Numbered from the stretch's first letter, positions 22,086 to 35,155 are shown. The stretch is 64,000 bases of DNA from Ziziphus jujuba (GCF_031755915.1 NC_083388.1:8431001-8495000), one strand, 5' to 3'. Made by a program: numbers and translations. The notes: generated by a model not told the origin, from the letters alone.

Positions 22086-23014
22086 ATATTACAACACAAA
22101 CAAATAAATAAAAAGAAATGCAGTGACATAGATGCTAGACAAGAAAACATAGTTGTAAACAACTACATTACTACTAATCATATTATTTGGCATATTGCTT
22201 AAAGTTAAAGCATTAATAATTAATTCAGGCATATTACACATACACCAACCACAATGCAGTTAACATCATTTTTTTAATTGAATTTACACACATACAAATA
22301 CAAACTTCCTAAAATAACTTAGACAAACCTAACAACAAGTCAATTTAATACATAACGTGTGTCTGTGGTGGGGAACAAGGTTTTTACTAAAGATGGGATA
22401 TGGAACCCAGAACTAACACAATCCTCTGTCATTTTCACTTTTCAAACCATAAAAATGAAAATTTCAAAGCATAAAACCTGCATCCCAAACAAAGATGCCA
22501 AAAAACCTTACAACCCAAACAAGAAGCATAGAATTTAAAATTTTAAAGCTACTTATGATATTTGGGGATTTCATTCTACACATTCTACATCTGCCAACTT
22601 TGCTTCTGAGATAAGCTCAGCTCCTTCAATTTTTGTTCGCGTAAAACTACTCTCAAAATTCTGTTCACGTTGCTCAAATTTCTATCACCAAACTCTTATC
22701 TCTAATCAAATGCAACTCAATCAGATCATTCGATGAATCCCTAAGATGATTTTCCCGCCCAAAAATTCCTATATGAGGACACTGGTCTCTAATCCCTAAT
22801 CACATACACGAGACGCACGTGATGAGGACAGTAAAATGACCTGATCTAACCTCGCTTGATGATCACATGCGCAGCACGTGGTCATTCCGTTAAGCATTTT
22901 TGACAAAAGAACCAACAATGCAAGGGAAATAGGAGTTTAGGGTGCATAATACTAGGAAAAATAGTTTATGGTGCAATGTACCAACCCCGATAAAGTTTGG
23001 GGTGCATAGCTACC
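20061..23014 (-). mobile_element. Truncated Mutator-like element (MULE) between the two copies
   Basis: Carries a decayed MuDR-type transposase (20061-22085, minus strand). The right end, about 22880-23014, has repeated phrases GGGTGCATAATAC and GGGGTGCATAGCTACC, as in a terminal repeat, and abuts copy B at 23015. The other end is missing, because 20060/20061 lies inside the transposase gene. Exact element edges and TSD are not determined; the first bases of the duplicated unit (AATATCCC) might still belong to the terminal repeat. 22086-22880 has no other gene. Confidence 0.8.
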
Positions 23015-23522
23015 AATATCCCTTCATTTAATGCTTCATCGTATACATATTTTGGAATTTAACTATAACATGTGTTTCCAGTCAACCAACTATAATATTT
23101 ATAGTGTGGGAGATATTTTTGGAGTAAATCCTACCAACAACACAGTGGCCAAAAAGAATTTTTAATGATGACATACTCATTGATTCCAAATTAAAATAAT
23201 CATAACAAAAACACATTGGAAACATTAACAAATTTCCATTACAATTTTGTATCATATAAGATAGATGTAGCATGCAAATAGAAAAAATTACAAACTGTTC
23301 TTTCTGTTGCATTATTCTTATCCTCTATAAAGGGAGTTGTAGATTGTCAATGCGATCCATATTCCGCATAAAAAATATCTGGAGGATTATGATATTTCTT
23401 TGTGATAGCAAAGAGAGTCTCTTGGTTGGCCATACACATAATTAGCAATTAGTCACACTGGCCGTTGCTACTCCTCAAAAAAGACTGCACTTATACTTTT
23501 TTATTGTGAACTAATCTCAAGA
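23015..23522. other. AT-rich sequence downstream of the DnaJ relic (copy B)
   Basis: Counterpart of 300-807, with a handful of substitutions. No gene seen. Confidence 0.5.
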
Positions 23523-24023
23523 TCAAAAATGGAATTCAAAGCCACCTCCTGGAAAGCCTCCACCTCCAAATCCACTAGGAAAGCCTCCATCAAATGTAAA
23601 CATGAACTGTTAAAGGGTTAAAACCACCACCATCACCGTCACCCATACCCATATCTTCAAGGTCTTCTCCTCTATCGTATCTAGTGCGCTTTTCTCCATC
23701 ACTAAGAACCTGTAAAGGATCATAACATAGTGTCGAAAATGTCAATGGAGTTAAAGATCAAAAGCTAACAAAGATAGAAGATTGAATAGAAAAGTTGCAC
23801 CATTTTTAGACTTCATATGCAATAGCAATTTCCCTGAATTAGGCCTCAACTTCTTCTCTGTTATCTACATTCTTATCTGGCTACCACCGCAAAGCCAGCT
23901 TCTTATATGCCTGCTTAATATCAAAAATAGATGCAGCCTTTGAAACTCCCAAGATCAGTCTTTGCGTTTGGTCATCTCCAAAGCTTTCTCAACTCTTAGT
24001 ATTGCTTCCCAAATATGCATAAC
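23523..24023 (-). pseudogene. DnaJ-domain (P58IPK/DNAJC3-like) pseudogene fragment, copy B
   Basis: Same two former exons as copy A (24023-23812 and 23709-23523), with the degraded QPD, the small deletion before ILGVSK and the frameshift before the Gly-rich tail. It differs by having TGG where copy A has the TAG stop, so that stop arose only in copy A, after a gene already dead had been duplicated. Confidence 0.85.
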
Positions 24024-25360
24024 CTGCAGAATTGACAGGGTTTTACTCTTTTCAATTAACTAAGACCAACAGCTAGGTACGTACACATGATTAATAAAAT
24101 AAACTTTGCATACAGTTCTGTAAAGTGGAACATCAATTTGGAAGCACAACTATTTTCTACTAACATGTAGAAGGTATGAGGTCAATAGATTCTGTTGTGT
24201 CCACAAATATTTTCTACAAACTTGTAGAAGGTAATGTTTGGAGTTGACTAGAATGATTCACCATAACATTCCTCCCAATCACTAAAAACATATCAATAAT
24301 ACCGCCTCAATCATACAGGACAAGTTTGAGGATCGAAACTGGAAGAAAAAACGGTCAAACAGTCTCTGAACACACCCTCATGGCAATATAATTATAATTA
24401 GGACTCTCTATAAAGATAACAACACCGAAATCGAAAAACAACTAAAAACAAGCTCCTGACTTTACATTATATCGAATAATCTCAAACACGCCATAGAATC
24501 GCAAAAAGCAAACCAAATTTTCAACAATCGAACTTGGATTTTATCCAATAAGGCACCAGCACTCAAACCCAAAAATAGCCTCCGAATTTAGAATGCACCA
24601 GAAATAGATTTTTTTATCCAATAAAACAAAAATACCCAAACTTTCAACTCGTTAAGTCCTTCAGGAATAGAACACCAATCACAACACACCCACCGAAAAA
24701 ATTCTTCCCTCCCAAAAAAATAAATAAGTAAATAAATAATCCCCTACTTTAGATTCCAACTTATCCCAAAATTAATCAACAAAAAACAAAAACCACACCC
24801 GATAGATGTTTTAAAAAGACCCCAAAAACCAATCAAAAACAAATCCCAGAAACCAATCAAATCAAAAAATCAAAGGAAAAATGAAGCAAACAAACCTAGC
24901 ATTTTATCAAAGAGACCAAGCGAAACAGCGAGCATAAGCATCTACTTCCGCCATGCAGCACCACCCACGAGCTTCTTATGCAAATCCACATCCTCCTTCT
25001 TCACAATACCCTAATTCCGAACCATCAAATTGAACAGGTTTGTATGGAATTTTAGTGACCTGAGAGATGAAATGGGGTTGTTTGGCAAAAAGGCAATTAA
25101 GTGAAGAAAACTTTATGAATGAGAAGAGGTGAGCCAGCTTTGCGGGAAGGGTGATGAAGGAGAAGAGAAAAGCTGGGTGAAGAAAAGAAAGAATTAAAAA
25201 AAAAAAAAAAGAAGTAAAAATATTTAATTTTGATGTAAGGGTATTTTAGAATTATTAAAAAATGAAAGGGTAAAACAAAAAAGATGAAGGAAAGGATATA
25301 TTTCGTTATAGCCTTGCCCACGAGGGCAAAGGGCCAAATTCCCCTTAGAAAATTCAATAC
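24024..25360. other. AT-rich intergenic sequence (copy B), no gene seen
   Basis: Counterpart of 1309-2640. At 25356-25365 copy B has ten extra bases (ATACCAATCG) relative to copy A, accounting for the offset change from 22715 to 22725. Confidence 0.5.
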
Positions 25361-25374
25361 CAATCGAAAACGAA

Positions 25375-26415
25375 CAGCATTGTTGTTTTGGGCATGAAGT
25401 TGTCGTGAAGTACTTTTTTGTTTTTGCGTGGAACGTCATGGAGTCACTCGTAGCTACTAAGAGAGAGGTCTTCCCTTTTATATTCTTTTGTCTTCACATT
25501 ATTAATTCCAAGCTAGTTCATGTGTTTTATATAGATGATTATGGCCAGGTTCTTTAGAATAATATTAATAAATAATGATAATAAAATTTATAGGTAGTAT
25601 GAAATTTTAAATAACTCATTAAAAATTTTACTTTTAAAATTTGATAAAAGAAATATTAGAGTTAAATACTTCCAATTAAAATTTGTCACAAGTATACAAA
25701 TTGGATAGCCATCAAAGGCATCATGAATCATTATTTTAGAGTAATTACCAAATTAATTCTAACATTAAGGAACTTAGGATTGCCTTCATAATTTGTTCTG
25801 ATTGAAAACATATTGCAAAGTAATATATTAAAAAAAAATATTATTTACCACCGCTAGTAAATAATTTTCGATGAAAATCTACGTATCAAACAATAATTTA
25901 AATAAATAATATTAAAATATTTACTTTTAAAATTTTAATATAAAAAATAATAAAATTAAATATCAAAATTAAAATTTAATACAGAAGTGCTAATTGTCTA
26001 CCATAATAATAAATAGTAAGACTCATTTAAAAATCCCTGCAGAAACGGTTTCAGTTTAGTTAAAAAAATAAGAAAAACAACAACAACACAAAACAATAAC
26101 AACTTGCATATATAGCAGCTACTAGCTAGCTACAATAGTAAATTAAAAATTAAGCATCTATATTTCTTTGTGTTGTTGTTTAATAATGCCTCTGGTTCCG
26201 ATTAGTAGAATAATAATCAAAATTTCAAAATTTCTCTAAAGTTCTCAAAAATTTTAAAATTTCAAAACTTAATGACTTCCGCTTTAATTTGCTTTAAAGA
26301 ATGTTTCAAATGGTATCAGCAAGAATCCAATCAAACATGGCAAGCGGGAAAAAGGAAACGATGTCCCATTATGAAGTTTCTTGGCAAATAAAATTAAGTC
26401 ATTAACTGGAGAAGT
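25375..26415 (+). repeat. Dispersed local module, instance 1 (copy B)
   Basis: Counterpart of 2650-3690 with about 1% differences by eye (for example CTCTAG/CTCTGG, GGCAGA/GGCAAA). Confidence 0.7.
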
Positions 26416-26709
26416 TAGAAAAACTTATAATTTAAAAGGAAAAATTGCAGCATTACTTCACATAACTCATAAAAATTATAATTAAAGACACTACTAGCAA
26501 AATCTGGAAGAGTGTATGCCAATGACAAAAATAATTTTGAAATAAAAAAATAAAAATAAAAATAAATTGATTTATTAATTTATTAAAAAAACACTAAATT
26601 TACACCCTGACAGTAATTGCCAAAAATTTATCAATGATAATTTAATAAAGTAAATTAAAGCACATAAAAAAGTCCCTCTATTCTCCTAATTAATAATATA
26701 CAAATTAAA

Positions 26710-27918
26710 TCACCAAAAACTAGGAACAATCCAAAAGGGTGTGAAGCATCTCTCATCTGTTAAATGATCAATATTAAATTTGATGTCAGGCCTGAGAGAT
26801 TTTTTATCAAAGTTATACACTCCAACTTTACCAACATCACGAAAATATTGATCACCATCAGCGAACAAATCAAATGGAAACCGATAGGTGATGTATAATG
26901 AATTTTGCTCCCATTCTGGAAAGTCTCGAGCACACAGTGATAACAACTTGTTTCCACCTAAAAACAGAGTTTGACCCCTTAAAGATTTCACTTTTTCCCA
27001 TCTTCTGGCACAATAATTCAGCTTGTATATAAAATATTCATCTTTGTAGTCTGGATGATTATCATCATCATGATTGGTAGTAATCCGAAGCACGTACAAG
27101 ATGTCGCCTAATGATTCTGCCAAATACAATCTAGCAAACTCTGGCAACTTGGTAGGGTGTATAATTCTTGTAATTTTCTTGGGAAAATCACGGTGAAGAT
27201 CCCAAACTTCGACGCAACCATGACCACGCTCATAGTGCTCCAATGCATAGAGCATACTGTCGTGGTATATCATATCACAATATAATCTCGGGTCGTTACA
27301 AAAATCAGTCCATGTATTATTAATATTATTATTCTTATTATCATTATCATGGTCTCCAATGTGGCTGTAGAATGCAAGTATTCCATCACAATATATAATT
27401 ATGATTGTAAAGCTTTTAGTACAACTACTAGATGGATCCGACAAGAGGATGGCTTTAGTAACAGGAACGTACTCACTGCCGCCGAGATCTTCGGTGGATG
27501 GGAGTTCGATTTGAGCTCCTGAAAAGGGATTGAGAAGACATGCATTGCAATTTTCATCAAAAATTATGAGCCACCCGAATGAAGATCCAACACATCGAGG
27601 TTTATGATAGTGATCACCAAGCCTTTGGAACACGTTCTTTACCTTGTAATGCTTTTGCTCTGCGAAATTAAACAAGTAGGTATAGCTGTCGTTTTGTCCA
27701 GTAGGAAGCATCAGCCATGGAGATTGATTATCAGAATTATTAGAAGACCAATGGGTAGAAATATACGAGTTCGTAGCTGCATACCAAGATAAACAAACAC
27801 CTTTGAAGCGGATGACATCCACGGACGGCAACTTGGTCATCATTAATTCAATGATTTCGTTTGGAAGATCCAACCAGTTTGGTTGTAATTCTGCTCGTAA
27901 ACATCTCTTGGTGGCCAT
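26710..27918 (-). CDS. F-box protein with DUF295 (KIB-type) domain, copy B
   Basis: 402 codons from the ATG at 27918-27916, encoding the same protein as copy A at 3985-5193. The F-box is at about residues 14-52 and the DUF295 domain follows. Again the open frame extends 16 codons upstream, but only from a TTG. The promoter TATA box and about 450 bp of upstream sequence are also unchanged, so both copies are potentially expressed and redundant. With identical proteins there is no sign of functional divergence. Confidence 0.9.
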   Translation of the reverse strand: MATKRCLRAELQPNWLDLPNEIIELMMTKLPSVDVIRFKGVCLSWYAATNSYISTHWSSNNSDNQSPWLMLPTGQNDSYTYLFNFAEQKHYKVKNVFQRLGDHYHKPRCVGSSFGWLIIFDENCNACLLNPFSGAQIELPSTEDLGGSEYVPVTKAILLSDPSSSCTKSFTIIIIYCDGILAFYSHIGDHDNDNKNNNINNTWTDFCNDPRLYCDMIYHDSMLYALEHYERGHGCVEVWDLHRDFPKKITRIIHPTKLPEFARLYLAESLGDILYVLRITTNHDDDNHPDYKDEYFIYKLNYCARRWEKVKSLRGQTLFLGGNKLLSLCARDFPEWEQNSLYITYRFPFDLFADGDQYFRDVGKVGVYNFDKKSLRPDIKFNIDHLTDERCFTPFWIVPSFW

Positions 27919-27977
27919 TGTTAATCTCCAAAATTCTTGAGTTTCTATAATTAATGATGGCAGCAAAGCTATACCTG

Positions 27978-27985
27978 TTTATATA
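27978..27985 (-). promoter_or_regulatory. Putative TATA box of the F-box gene (copy B)
   Basis: TATATAAA on the minus strand, 60 bp upstream of the ATG, identical to copy A. Confidence 0.5.
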
Positions 27986-28054
27986 TATACGTATACATAT
28001 CGAAGTTTTTTTCGATCAACGGAATTTGAATTAGGGTTTATTATGTTTCTTAAA

Positions 28055-28150
28055 AGATGTTAGGCCTAAGCCCAAATAACCCAAAAGATTTGGGTTTAAA
28101 CCTTGAAATCTCCTTTGTCCTTTTAGCATTGTAGGTGGAGGTGTCGCCTG
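28055..28150. repeat. Upstream block shared with 33287-33392 (copy B)
   Basis: Counterpart of 5330-5425, with the AAGATTTGGGTTTAA core. The remaining 28151-29048 is AT-rich, with a (TA)n near 28538-28563 longer than in copy A. Confidence 0.65.
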
Positions 28151-29047
28151 AATGATTCCTGAGGCCCAATGAGCCAGATCCAAGTGTTAAAATTTGGGTC
28201 TCCTAGATTGGAAAGCCTTCTCGTCCCCCAACTCTTGCTCTTTTGAGGTAAAGGTTCAGAGAGTGCAGTTCATGGCAGTTCATGGCACATCTCGGACCTG
28301 CAACTTAGCCAGCTACTTTGTCTCTTTCAATGATCTGCCCAAGGATTCATCAAAATTGTCCACTCTTGATTCGAGGGCTCTGAATTGATTTGGACAGGTT
28401 AGATAGTTTATCAAAAGTGAGAAATATGGTAAAATGGAAAAAAGGACATTTATTAGCATAATCCAACAATAAAATTAAAAAATAATAATAATAATAAAAG
28501 AACTGCCAGTTGGAGGAGTTAATTATGAATAATTGTTACATATATATATATATATATATATATACATTATTTTCAGCGTTAGTATATGTATACATGTATA
28601 AAAAAGAAACCTTTACTATTCAATATATTAATTTATAAAAAGAAAAAGAAAACTGCAACACATTCAAGAGAAAAAAAAAAAATGCAACACATTGAAGAGA
28701 AGAATTAGAAAATAGAAAAAAAAAAGTGAAAATCTAAATTTAGTTGTCATAAAATCTAATTTTGTATTTTGGCATATATTAACTTAAAATTTAAAACTAA
28801 TTAATTGGGTGTAAAAGATATTCATCTTGGATTTTAACTTAATTACCAAAAAATACATAAAATTGTTCATTTAATCTATTATCAATTTAAGTTAGGAAGA
28901 CTGTTTCTTTTTCTTTTTTTAATTGAAAATAATTTACGCTTAGAATAAAAGCATATTACATAAATCTTTAAAAGTAAATAATAATTTTTAAAAGTATAGT
29001 TAATTGTTTATTGTGTTTAGTTTGATATTTTTATTTTATTGGTGCAA

Positions 29048-29049
<2 letters not shown>

Positions 29050-29081
<32 letters not shown>
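29050..29081 (+). promoter_or_regulatory. (TA)16 tract at the TATA position of the orphan gene (copy B)
   Basis: About 16 TA units against 11 in copy A, about 100 bp upstream of the ATG at 29184. Confidence 0.4.
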
Positions 29082-29082
<1 letters not shown>

Positions 29083-29183
29083 TATCTTTAAACCTCCGCA
29101 CATATTGGCTCCGAGAAAAACTTCCTTGTTCTTTATAGTATCAAATTTAGTCTCCAAGAAAACCATACTCTCTTTCAAGAACA

Positions 29184-29507
29184 ATGTTAAAGAATATTGA
29201 CAAAAACGAGAGCCGCGAGATACGGAAAGCAAGGCATGCAGTCACGCGCATTGTTAAATCCTACATGCCAAATGTTACTGATCGCCAGAAGTCTCGTGCT
29301 TTGAAGGGGATCGTCCGTAATATTACAGATGATTCCGTTGTGGACAAAAAGCAAGCGGTGGAAAACCTGCTCGGCGTTGTCCTGACAATGGAGCAGTACA
29401 CGGAACTCTTCGACGCTGCTCAACCATTGAAAAGAGCTGGGCCTATGGAGGAGGAACCTGGGTCTCCCGAGGAGGCGAGCACAGAAGCTCATGAAGGCAG
29501 CGATTAA
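29184..29507 (+). CDS. Small orphan protein, 107 aa, copy B
   Basis: The sequence is identical to copy A at 6436-6759 over the full 107 codons. Family unknown: a helical, charged N-terminal two thirds and an acidic low-complexity tail. The leader from the TA tract to the ATG and about 240 bp of 3' flank also show no differences by eye. The neighbours are the same: the F-box gene divergent on one side, module and broken paralogue on the other. Confidence 0.65.
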   Translation: MLKNIDKNESREIRKARHAVTRIVKSYMPNVTDRQKSRALKGIVRNITDDSVVDKKQAVENLLGVVLTMEQYTELFDAAQPLKRAGPMEEEPGSPEEASTEAHEGSD

Positions 29508-29792
29508 AGCTCTGCTTCTTCTTTCTTTCTCCTTCTTTTTCATTTTTCTTTTCTTCTTCGGGTCAGTCATCACTCATCAGTGTTCTTGGAACATTTTCAT
29601 ATTTTCTTTATGTCTGGTTTGGTCTAGCCAAGTGTGCATCTTTGACCTTGTGTGCATCTTAGGCATTTCAATGTACTTGTGTTTCCTTTATTTTCGGATT
29701 ATTAGTCAAAGCAAGTTCATGGTTTTATGTATTATTTAATTTATGATCATGGTTTTTTTTTTTTTTTAATTGTAAGAATTTTACCCTTACAA

Positions 29793-30161
29793 GTTAGGTA
29801 GCCTTCAAAGGCATTCCCAGCCTCTAGAATCCAGTGTCATGGATTATTGTTTAAAAATTAGTTTAGAATAATTAGGAAAATTATTCTAACATTAAATATC
29901 TATCAGTATTACTATTTTAGTTTTTTTTTTTTTTTAAATAAAAACCACAGTCAAAATGGAAGATCTTTTTTAAATTAACTTTTTTGGTGTCAGAGTCAAA
30001 GAGAGAAAGAAAGTACAATGGAAGAAGAGAGTGCGAGGCTCTGTTTAGTTCAAGCATTAAATTGGGAGAAAATGAAAGAGATTTATTTATTTTCTTTAAT
30101 TAAAATAAAATACTGGAAAGAGGTTAAAAGGGGTACAATATAACGTTGAAAATTCAACAGC
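29793..30161. repeat. Partial module plus sequence retained only in copy B
   Basis: CAAAGGCATTCCCAGCCTCTAGAATCCAG...ATTCTAACATTAAATATCT (29806-29900) is a fourth, truncated instance of the local module. The rest is AT-rich with a T-run. Copy A lacks 340 bp between two CAGC motifs (29818-29821 and 30158-30161). Confidence 0.7.
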
Positions 30162-30164
30162 ATT

Positions 30165-30857
30165 CGAAAATAAACGCTGTCGTTTTAGGCATAGAGTCGT
30201 CGTCAACGTCACTTAGAGCTACTGAGAGAGAGGTCTTTCCTTGTTTTACAATCTTTTATCTTCGGATTATTCAAGGCTAGTCAATGGCTTTATGTATACA
30301 TGATTATGGCCGGGTTCTTTAGAATTAACCTAAGAATTTTAACCTTACAAATCAAAGGCATTCTTAGCCTTTAAATCCAGCATTAATTATGGATCTTTTA
30401 AACATTAGACCAGCTAGTTACTAATAATACTAACATTAAAGATCTCAAGATTACGTTTGTAGTGTGTTTTGGTTGGAACATATTGCAATATTGTACCATA
30501 TTAAAATCTCTTTGGAAACTGTTCCAGGTTAGTAAAAAAGAGAAAAACTTGCATATATAGCTAGCTACAATTATAAAAAACATCTATATTTATATATACA
30601 TATATATATTTCCTTTATTGCTGTTTAATAATGTATTTCTGTATTGTTGTTTAAAATGCCTCTACTTGGTTCTAATTAACAGAATAAAGTTGAAATTTTC
30701 AAAATTTGATTAAAATTTTCACTACTGCTGTTTTCAACTTGCTTAAAAGAATGTTCCAAATGGTATATATCAGCTAGCTAGTAACAATCCATTCAAACAT
30801 GGCCTGCAGGAAAAAAGAAATGAGGTCCCATTGTGAAGTGGTGGTGGTATATAAATT
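30165..30857 (+). repeat. Dispersed local module, instance 2 (copy B)
   Basis: Counterpart of 7090-7775. Differences are one GTC triplet and a few bases in the first 200 bp; then virtually identical. Confidence 0.75.
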
Positions 30858-32036
30858 CAAAAAGAATGTGACATCAGTAACAGGAAGAGCAAAAGTATAA
30901 TAAAAACACTTTGGCGAAAAAAGTATTATAAAAACAAAAACGATTCTTTATCAATATATGGTTTTCTTCTTCCTATATGAGGCAGTATATATCAACAGAA
31001 AATTGGCGATGATTCTTGGAAAAATAAAATGGTAAGGGTTACCATCAGAAACATTGAACTCAGAACTTGGAAACTGCTTTTCATTAAAATCTCCATGGCA
31101 TGAGGTTCTAATTTTATACTATTTACTTTAATATATATATATGTACGTATCTGGTTAATTTATTATATGCAAGCTGTGGATTTGGGGTATTACATGTGGA
31201 GGTGCAGTGTTACTTGGTGACAATGAAAGTTACTTTGCAGCTGACTAGTATCACTTGGAGAAAAATTAAAGCAACAATGAACGGTACCGATATACAATGG
31301 AGCAAAATTCTCCTCTAAGATTTAAAGATGTAAATTAAGTAATTGAGGTAGTTTCGCCATTAGGCACACGTACGTCAGTTAATGATCATAGAAATCTCTC
31401 ACACATTAAACAAATTTATTAATTCAAAAGAGCTGATAATTTGTGACACATATGCATCAGTCTTGAAAATGAAGAACCCATCTAATTATTATTATTTTTT
31501 TCACCAAAAAAAATAAAAATAAAAATCTTATAAGTGTTTTTTTCAGTGGTTGGATTATTTGTTTCATCTGATCAAATCATGATTCAACATTCAAGACTTT
31601 TTCTAAGCTGGAAAGAGAAGAAATTAATTTAAGCTGCGGAAATCTCTAATCTGTCTCTTCAATTGGAAAAAGGGTGGGTGGGTTTTATTTACAGTACTGC
31701 TACAACTGAAAATGAAAATGGAAGAAGAAATCCTTCCAACTCCAGTACGTAGACAGTGGTAGTAATAATAGTAAAATAGTAAATATCGATGTGACAAGGT
31801 CGTAGGTAAGCCTGAAGGTGAAAATGAATACTAGTACTGTTCATAGTATCACTTTTACAAGTTGTGCATTGCACGGTGCAGACAGTAATGATGAAGGATT
31901 GTTGGGGTGGGAAGTTGGGAAGGAGGGGTCTGGTCCCTAGTCTTGATCTATTCCTTAACATAAATAAATAAATAAATAGAGCACCATGAGAATTGCAATG
32001 CATTCATTCTAACTAATAGGTTCATTTTCACCAGAA
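30858..32036. other. Intergenic sequence (copy B), no gene seen
   Basis: Counterpart of 7776-8954; I saw no differences between the copies here. Confidence 0.5.
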
Positions 32037-32522
32037 TTGGATAGTTTAAATCAAAGGCATTACCAGCCTCTAAATCCAGCACTATGGAGCTTTTCAACAT
32101 TATACTATCTAATTAGGAATAATTCTAACATTAACGATTTAAAGATTATCTTTGTAGTATGTTTTGATTGGAACATATTGCAATATTGTACCATATTAAA
32201 ATCTCTTTGGAAACTGTTCCAAGTTAGTAAAAAAGAGAAAAACTTGCATATGTAGCTAGCTATAATAGGAAATAGCATCTATATACATTTCTTGTATTGC
32301 TGTTTAATAATGTATTTCTGGCATCGTTTGTTAATAATGCCTCTACTTGGTTCTAATTAGCATAATAAAATTGAAGTTTTCAAAATTTGCTTAACTTTTC
32401 ATTACTTGTGTTTTAATTTGCTTAAAAGAATGTTTCAAATGGTATATACCAGCTAGCCAGTAACAATCCATTCAAAAATGACCTGCAGGAAATGAGGTCG
32501 CATTATGAAGTGTTGCTGGCAG
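32037..32522 (+). repeat. Dispersed local module, instance 3 (copy B)
   Basis: Counterpart of 8955-9440. Confidence 0.75.
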
Positions 32523-32720
32523 ATAAATACGAAAAGATTTTTCAGATGGATGAATGGTAATACATGTTCATGGACACTCCTGCTTTCATGCAACAATATA
32601 ACTAACCTGGGGTGCAGTTGTAGCCGGTTTGGCCAAGTCCATGCTTCTGCCCCCTCCCTGCCCAGTTCGAGTGGCAGTGCAGCAGATGCTGCAAAAACTA
32701 CCAAAAAAAAAAAAAAACAA

Positions 32721-32824
32721 ACACAATATAGCTAACATGTTGAATAATAATATTAGAATTTAATAAGTGTATACACAATATAGCTAACATGTCGAATAAT
32801 AATATTAGAATTTAATAAGTGTAT
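32721..32824. repeat. 52-bp direct tandem duplication (copy B)
   Basis: Same two units as at 9639-9742. Confidence 0.85.
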
Positions 32825-33091
32825 TCAATTTATAGTTTAATAGATTTAAAGTAAGTTATAGATTTTAAAAGATTTACTAAATTGTTATGAAATTCACAGA
32901 TTCCATAAAAAATTTATAAAAATCCAACGAAATTTTTGAAATGAAAGTTGAATTTCATATTGACAATTTTTTTCATAATTTTACTTTTGAAATTAATAAT
33001 TTTTTGAATACCTGTATATTTTAAAAGAATTTTACAAATTCTAATTAAATACAACTATATTTTACCTCCAAATTATAAATTGAATATACCC
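32819..33091. mobile_element. Probable MITE, about 270 bp (copy B)
   Basis: Counterpart of 9737-10009, with the same imperfect terminal inverted repeats. Confidence 0.55.
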
Positions 33092-33286
33092 TTGAGTCTC
33101 TATTCAATGAAATTAATTTTTTTTACAAATATATATATATATATGTATATATATATTAAAAATGAATCCTTTTTTAATCTAAACTTCACCTAAAGTTTTA
33201 AGAATTTAAGAATAAGTGATATTTAATCGATTGAAAGATTAAAATTATTTCTATTTCTTTTTAATTTCAAAGCCTTCCAAATATAG

Positions 33287-33392
33287 TTAGTTAAAAGCCC
33301 AAAGATTTGGGTTTAAGACTTCAAACTCTTTTCTCTCTTCAGCATTGAAATTGTAGCTATCGTCTAAATCATACCCTTTGGTTGATCAGTGG
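33287..33392. repeat. Diverged partner of the upstream block (copy B)
   Basis: Counterpart of 10205-10310. Confidence 0.6.
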
Positions 33393-35107
33393 CTTGTTTG
33401 TTGAAAATTTTTTAAGAAAAGATTCCAAATATAATTACCAAAAATGCTGTCAATTGTAATATTGCTTCAAATCACAAGATCCAACATGTGCACTATTAAG
33501 TATCATCCACATGAAATGTAGTACTTCCAAAATGATTTTACATATATAAACATTTGTATATTGGAATAAGTTAATGGGTAAAATAAGCGAAAGCTCAGCA
33601 ACTATTTCTTTCTGACAACTTTAATGCAACAGGTAATGAAAAAGGGAAGTTTGGGGCGGATGGGGAAAAAAGGGTTATTTGAACAAAAAACACTCCAAAA
33701 AGTTGACATTGGATCAAAGGGAAGGAATAACTTGGGCTTTGGACATTTAATGGAAAGTTTATTGCTTTTTTTTTTTTTTTTTTAGGGGGCAATTACCACC
33801 CTCATAAAACATTTTAGAAAAAGAGTTTTTAAGACAAAAATGCCATTAACCATTTTTTATTTTATTTTTTTACTTTTTTTTTAAATATTTATGGTTTCGC
33901 TTTTACTCTCTTATTCTCTCTCACTCTCTCAAACTAATTTTCTTGCTAAACTCAAATTAAAATTATTCAGAGACAGATCAAATTAATTTAAGCCACCCAA
34001 AATATAATAGAGAAGCTTTAGTTGCATTACCAAATAAATTCTATACAATACCATTATAAATTTACATTTTTACCCCATTTAAAATTATTATTAAGGATTG
34101 AACATTTCAAATGTTTTCAGAAATATGTTATTAAATGTGTTAAATATATTTAAAAATATGCAGTCGAACGTTTTTAGATATAAATATCTTAGATGTGTTT
34201 AAAAGTATGCAACTGAATATCTCAAATGCATTCAAAAATATACGACTGAATGTCTTCAAATACAAACATCTCAAATATGACTAAACATTTCAAATATATT
34301 CAAAACTATATGACCAACCATCTTTAGAGAGGTTCATTATTTTGAAACCCGAACACTCCAATAATACAACTTTCCATTGCCCAAAAGTATTCTAACCAGA
34401 AAGAAAATTTTGTGGAATTATCATGACTATCAGTTTCATCCAAAAATGTTGTAAAAAGTTTTCGTGAAATATTGTTTAAGTTGTAAACGATTGTAGAGAA
34501 AAAAAAAAAAAACATATTTTTGACTGAATGAAGATTCTATGAATTGTGAGTATTTTATATATTAAAAATATTATATAAAATTATTTTATATTTTTATATG
34601 TTTAAATGGTAGTGTATAAGTAATGATACTATATAGAGTTATTTTAAAATTATCAAAAGAACTTCTCAATATAATATTGAAGGTGCCTAGTACTATTTTT
34701 CATTAATTTTATTAAAAATGTTAAATTTATAAATAAAGAATACAATTATTTAAAAAAAAATAAAAAATACAATTATCCAGTAGAAGCTTTAGAAAGCAAA
34801 TATAAGTACACACCAAAAGCTTGCAAGTAATTTACTAACTAACCCCCACTTTAATCAAGAATATAATTATTTAAAAAAATGAAAAGTACAATTACACATA
34901 TAGAAACACAAGTAATTTACTAATTAAACCCCCAATTCTTGAATAAAGGGAACACCAAAGGCCTCTGTCCTTCCATCCCTTGGAAGATAGAGAATGACAC
35001 CCATAAATGCCCTTATAAAATTCTTCTTCTTTAAACTCATTCCCTCTCTCCCCTCTCTATTCTCTTCTCTCTCCTTTCTCTCTTCTCTCTTCTCTCTTTG
35101 TTATCAA
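33393..35107. other. AT-rich intergenic sequence (copy B), no gene seen
   Basis: Counterpart of 10311-12020; two or three substitutions, and an extra TTCTCTC near 35085. Confidence 0.45.
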
Positions 35108-35155
35108 AGTCGTCCAAGAAAACCAAAGCACACTTCTTAAAGCTTTTCAAGAAGA

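Noticed and set aside
20061..23014. Unequal crossover between the LTRs at 1-299 and 44954 as the cause of the duplication
   Set aside because: That would leave a hybrid LTR at the junction between copies. The junction instead joins the middle of an LTR to the middle of a MULE.
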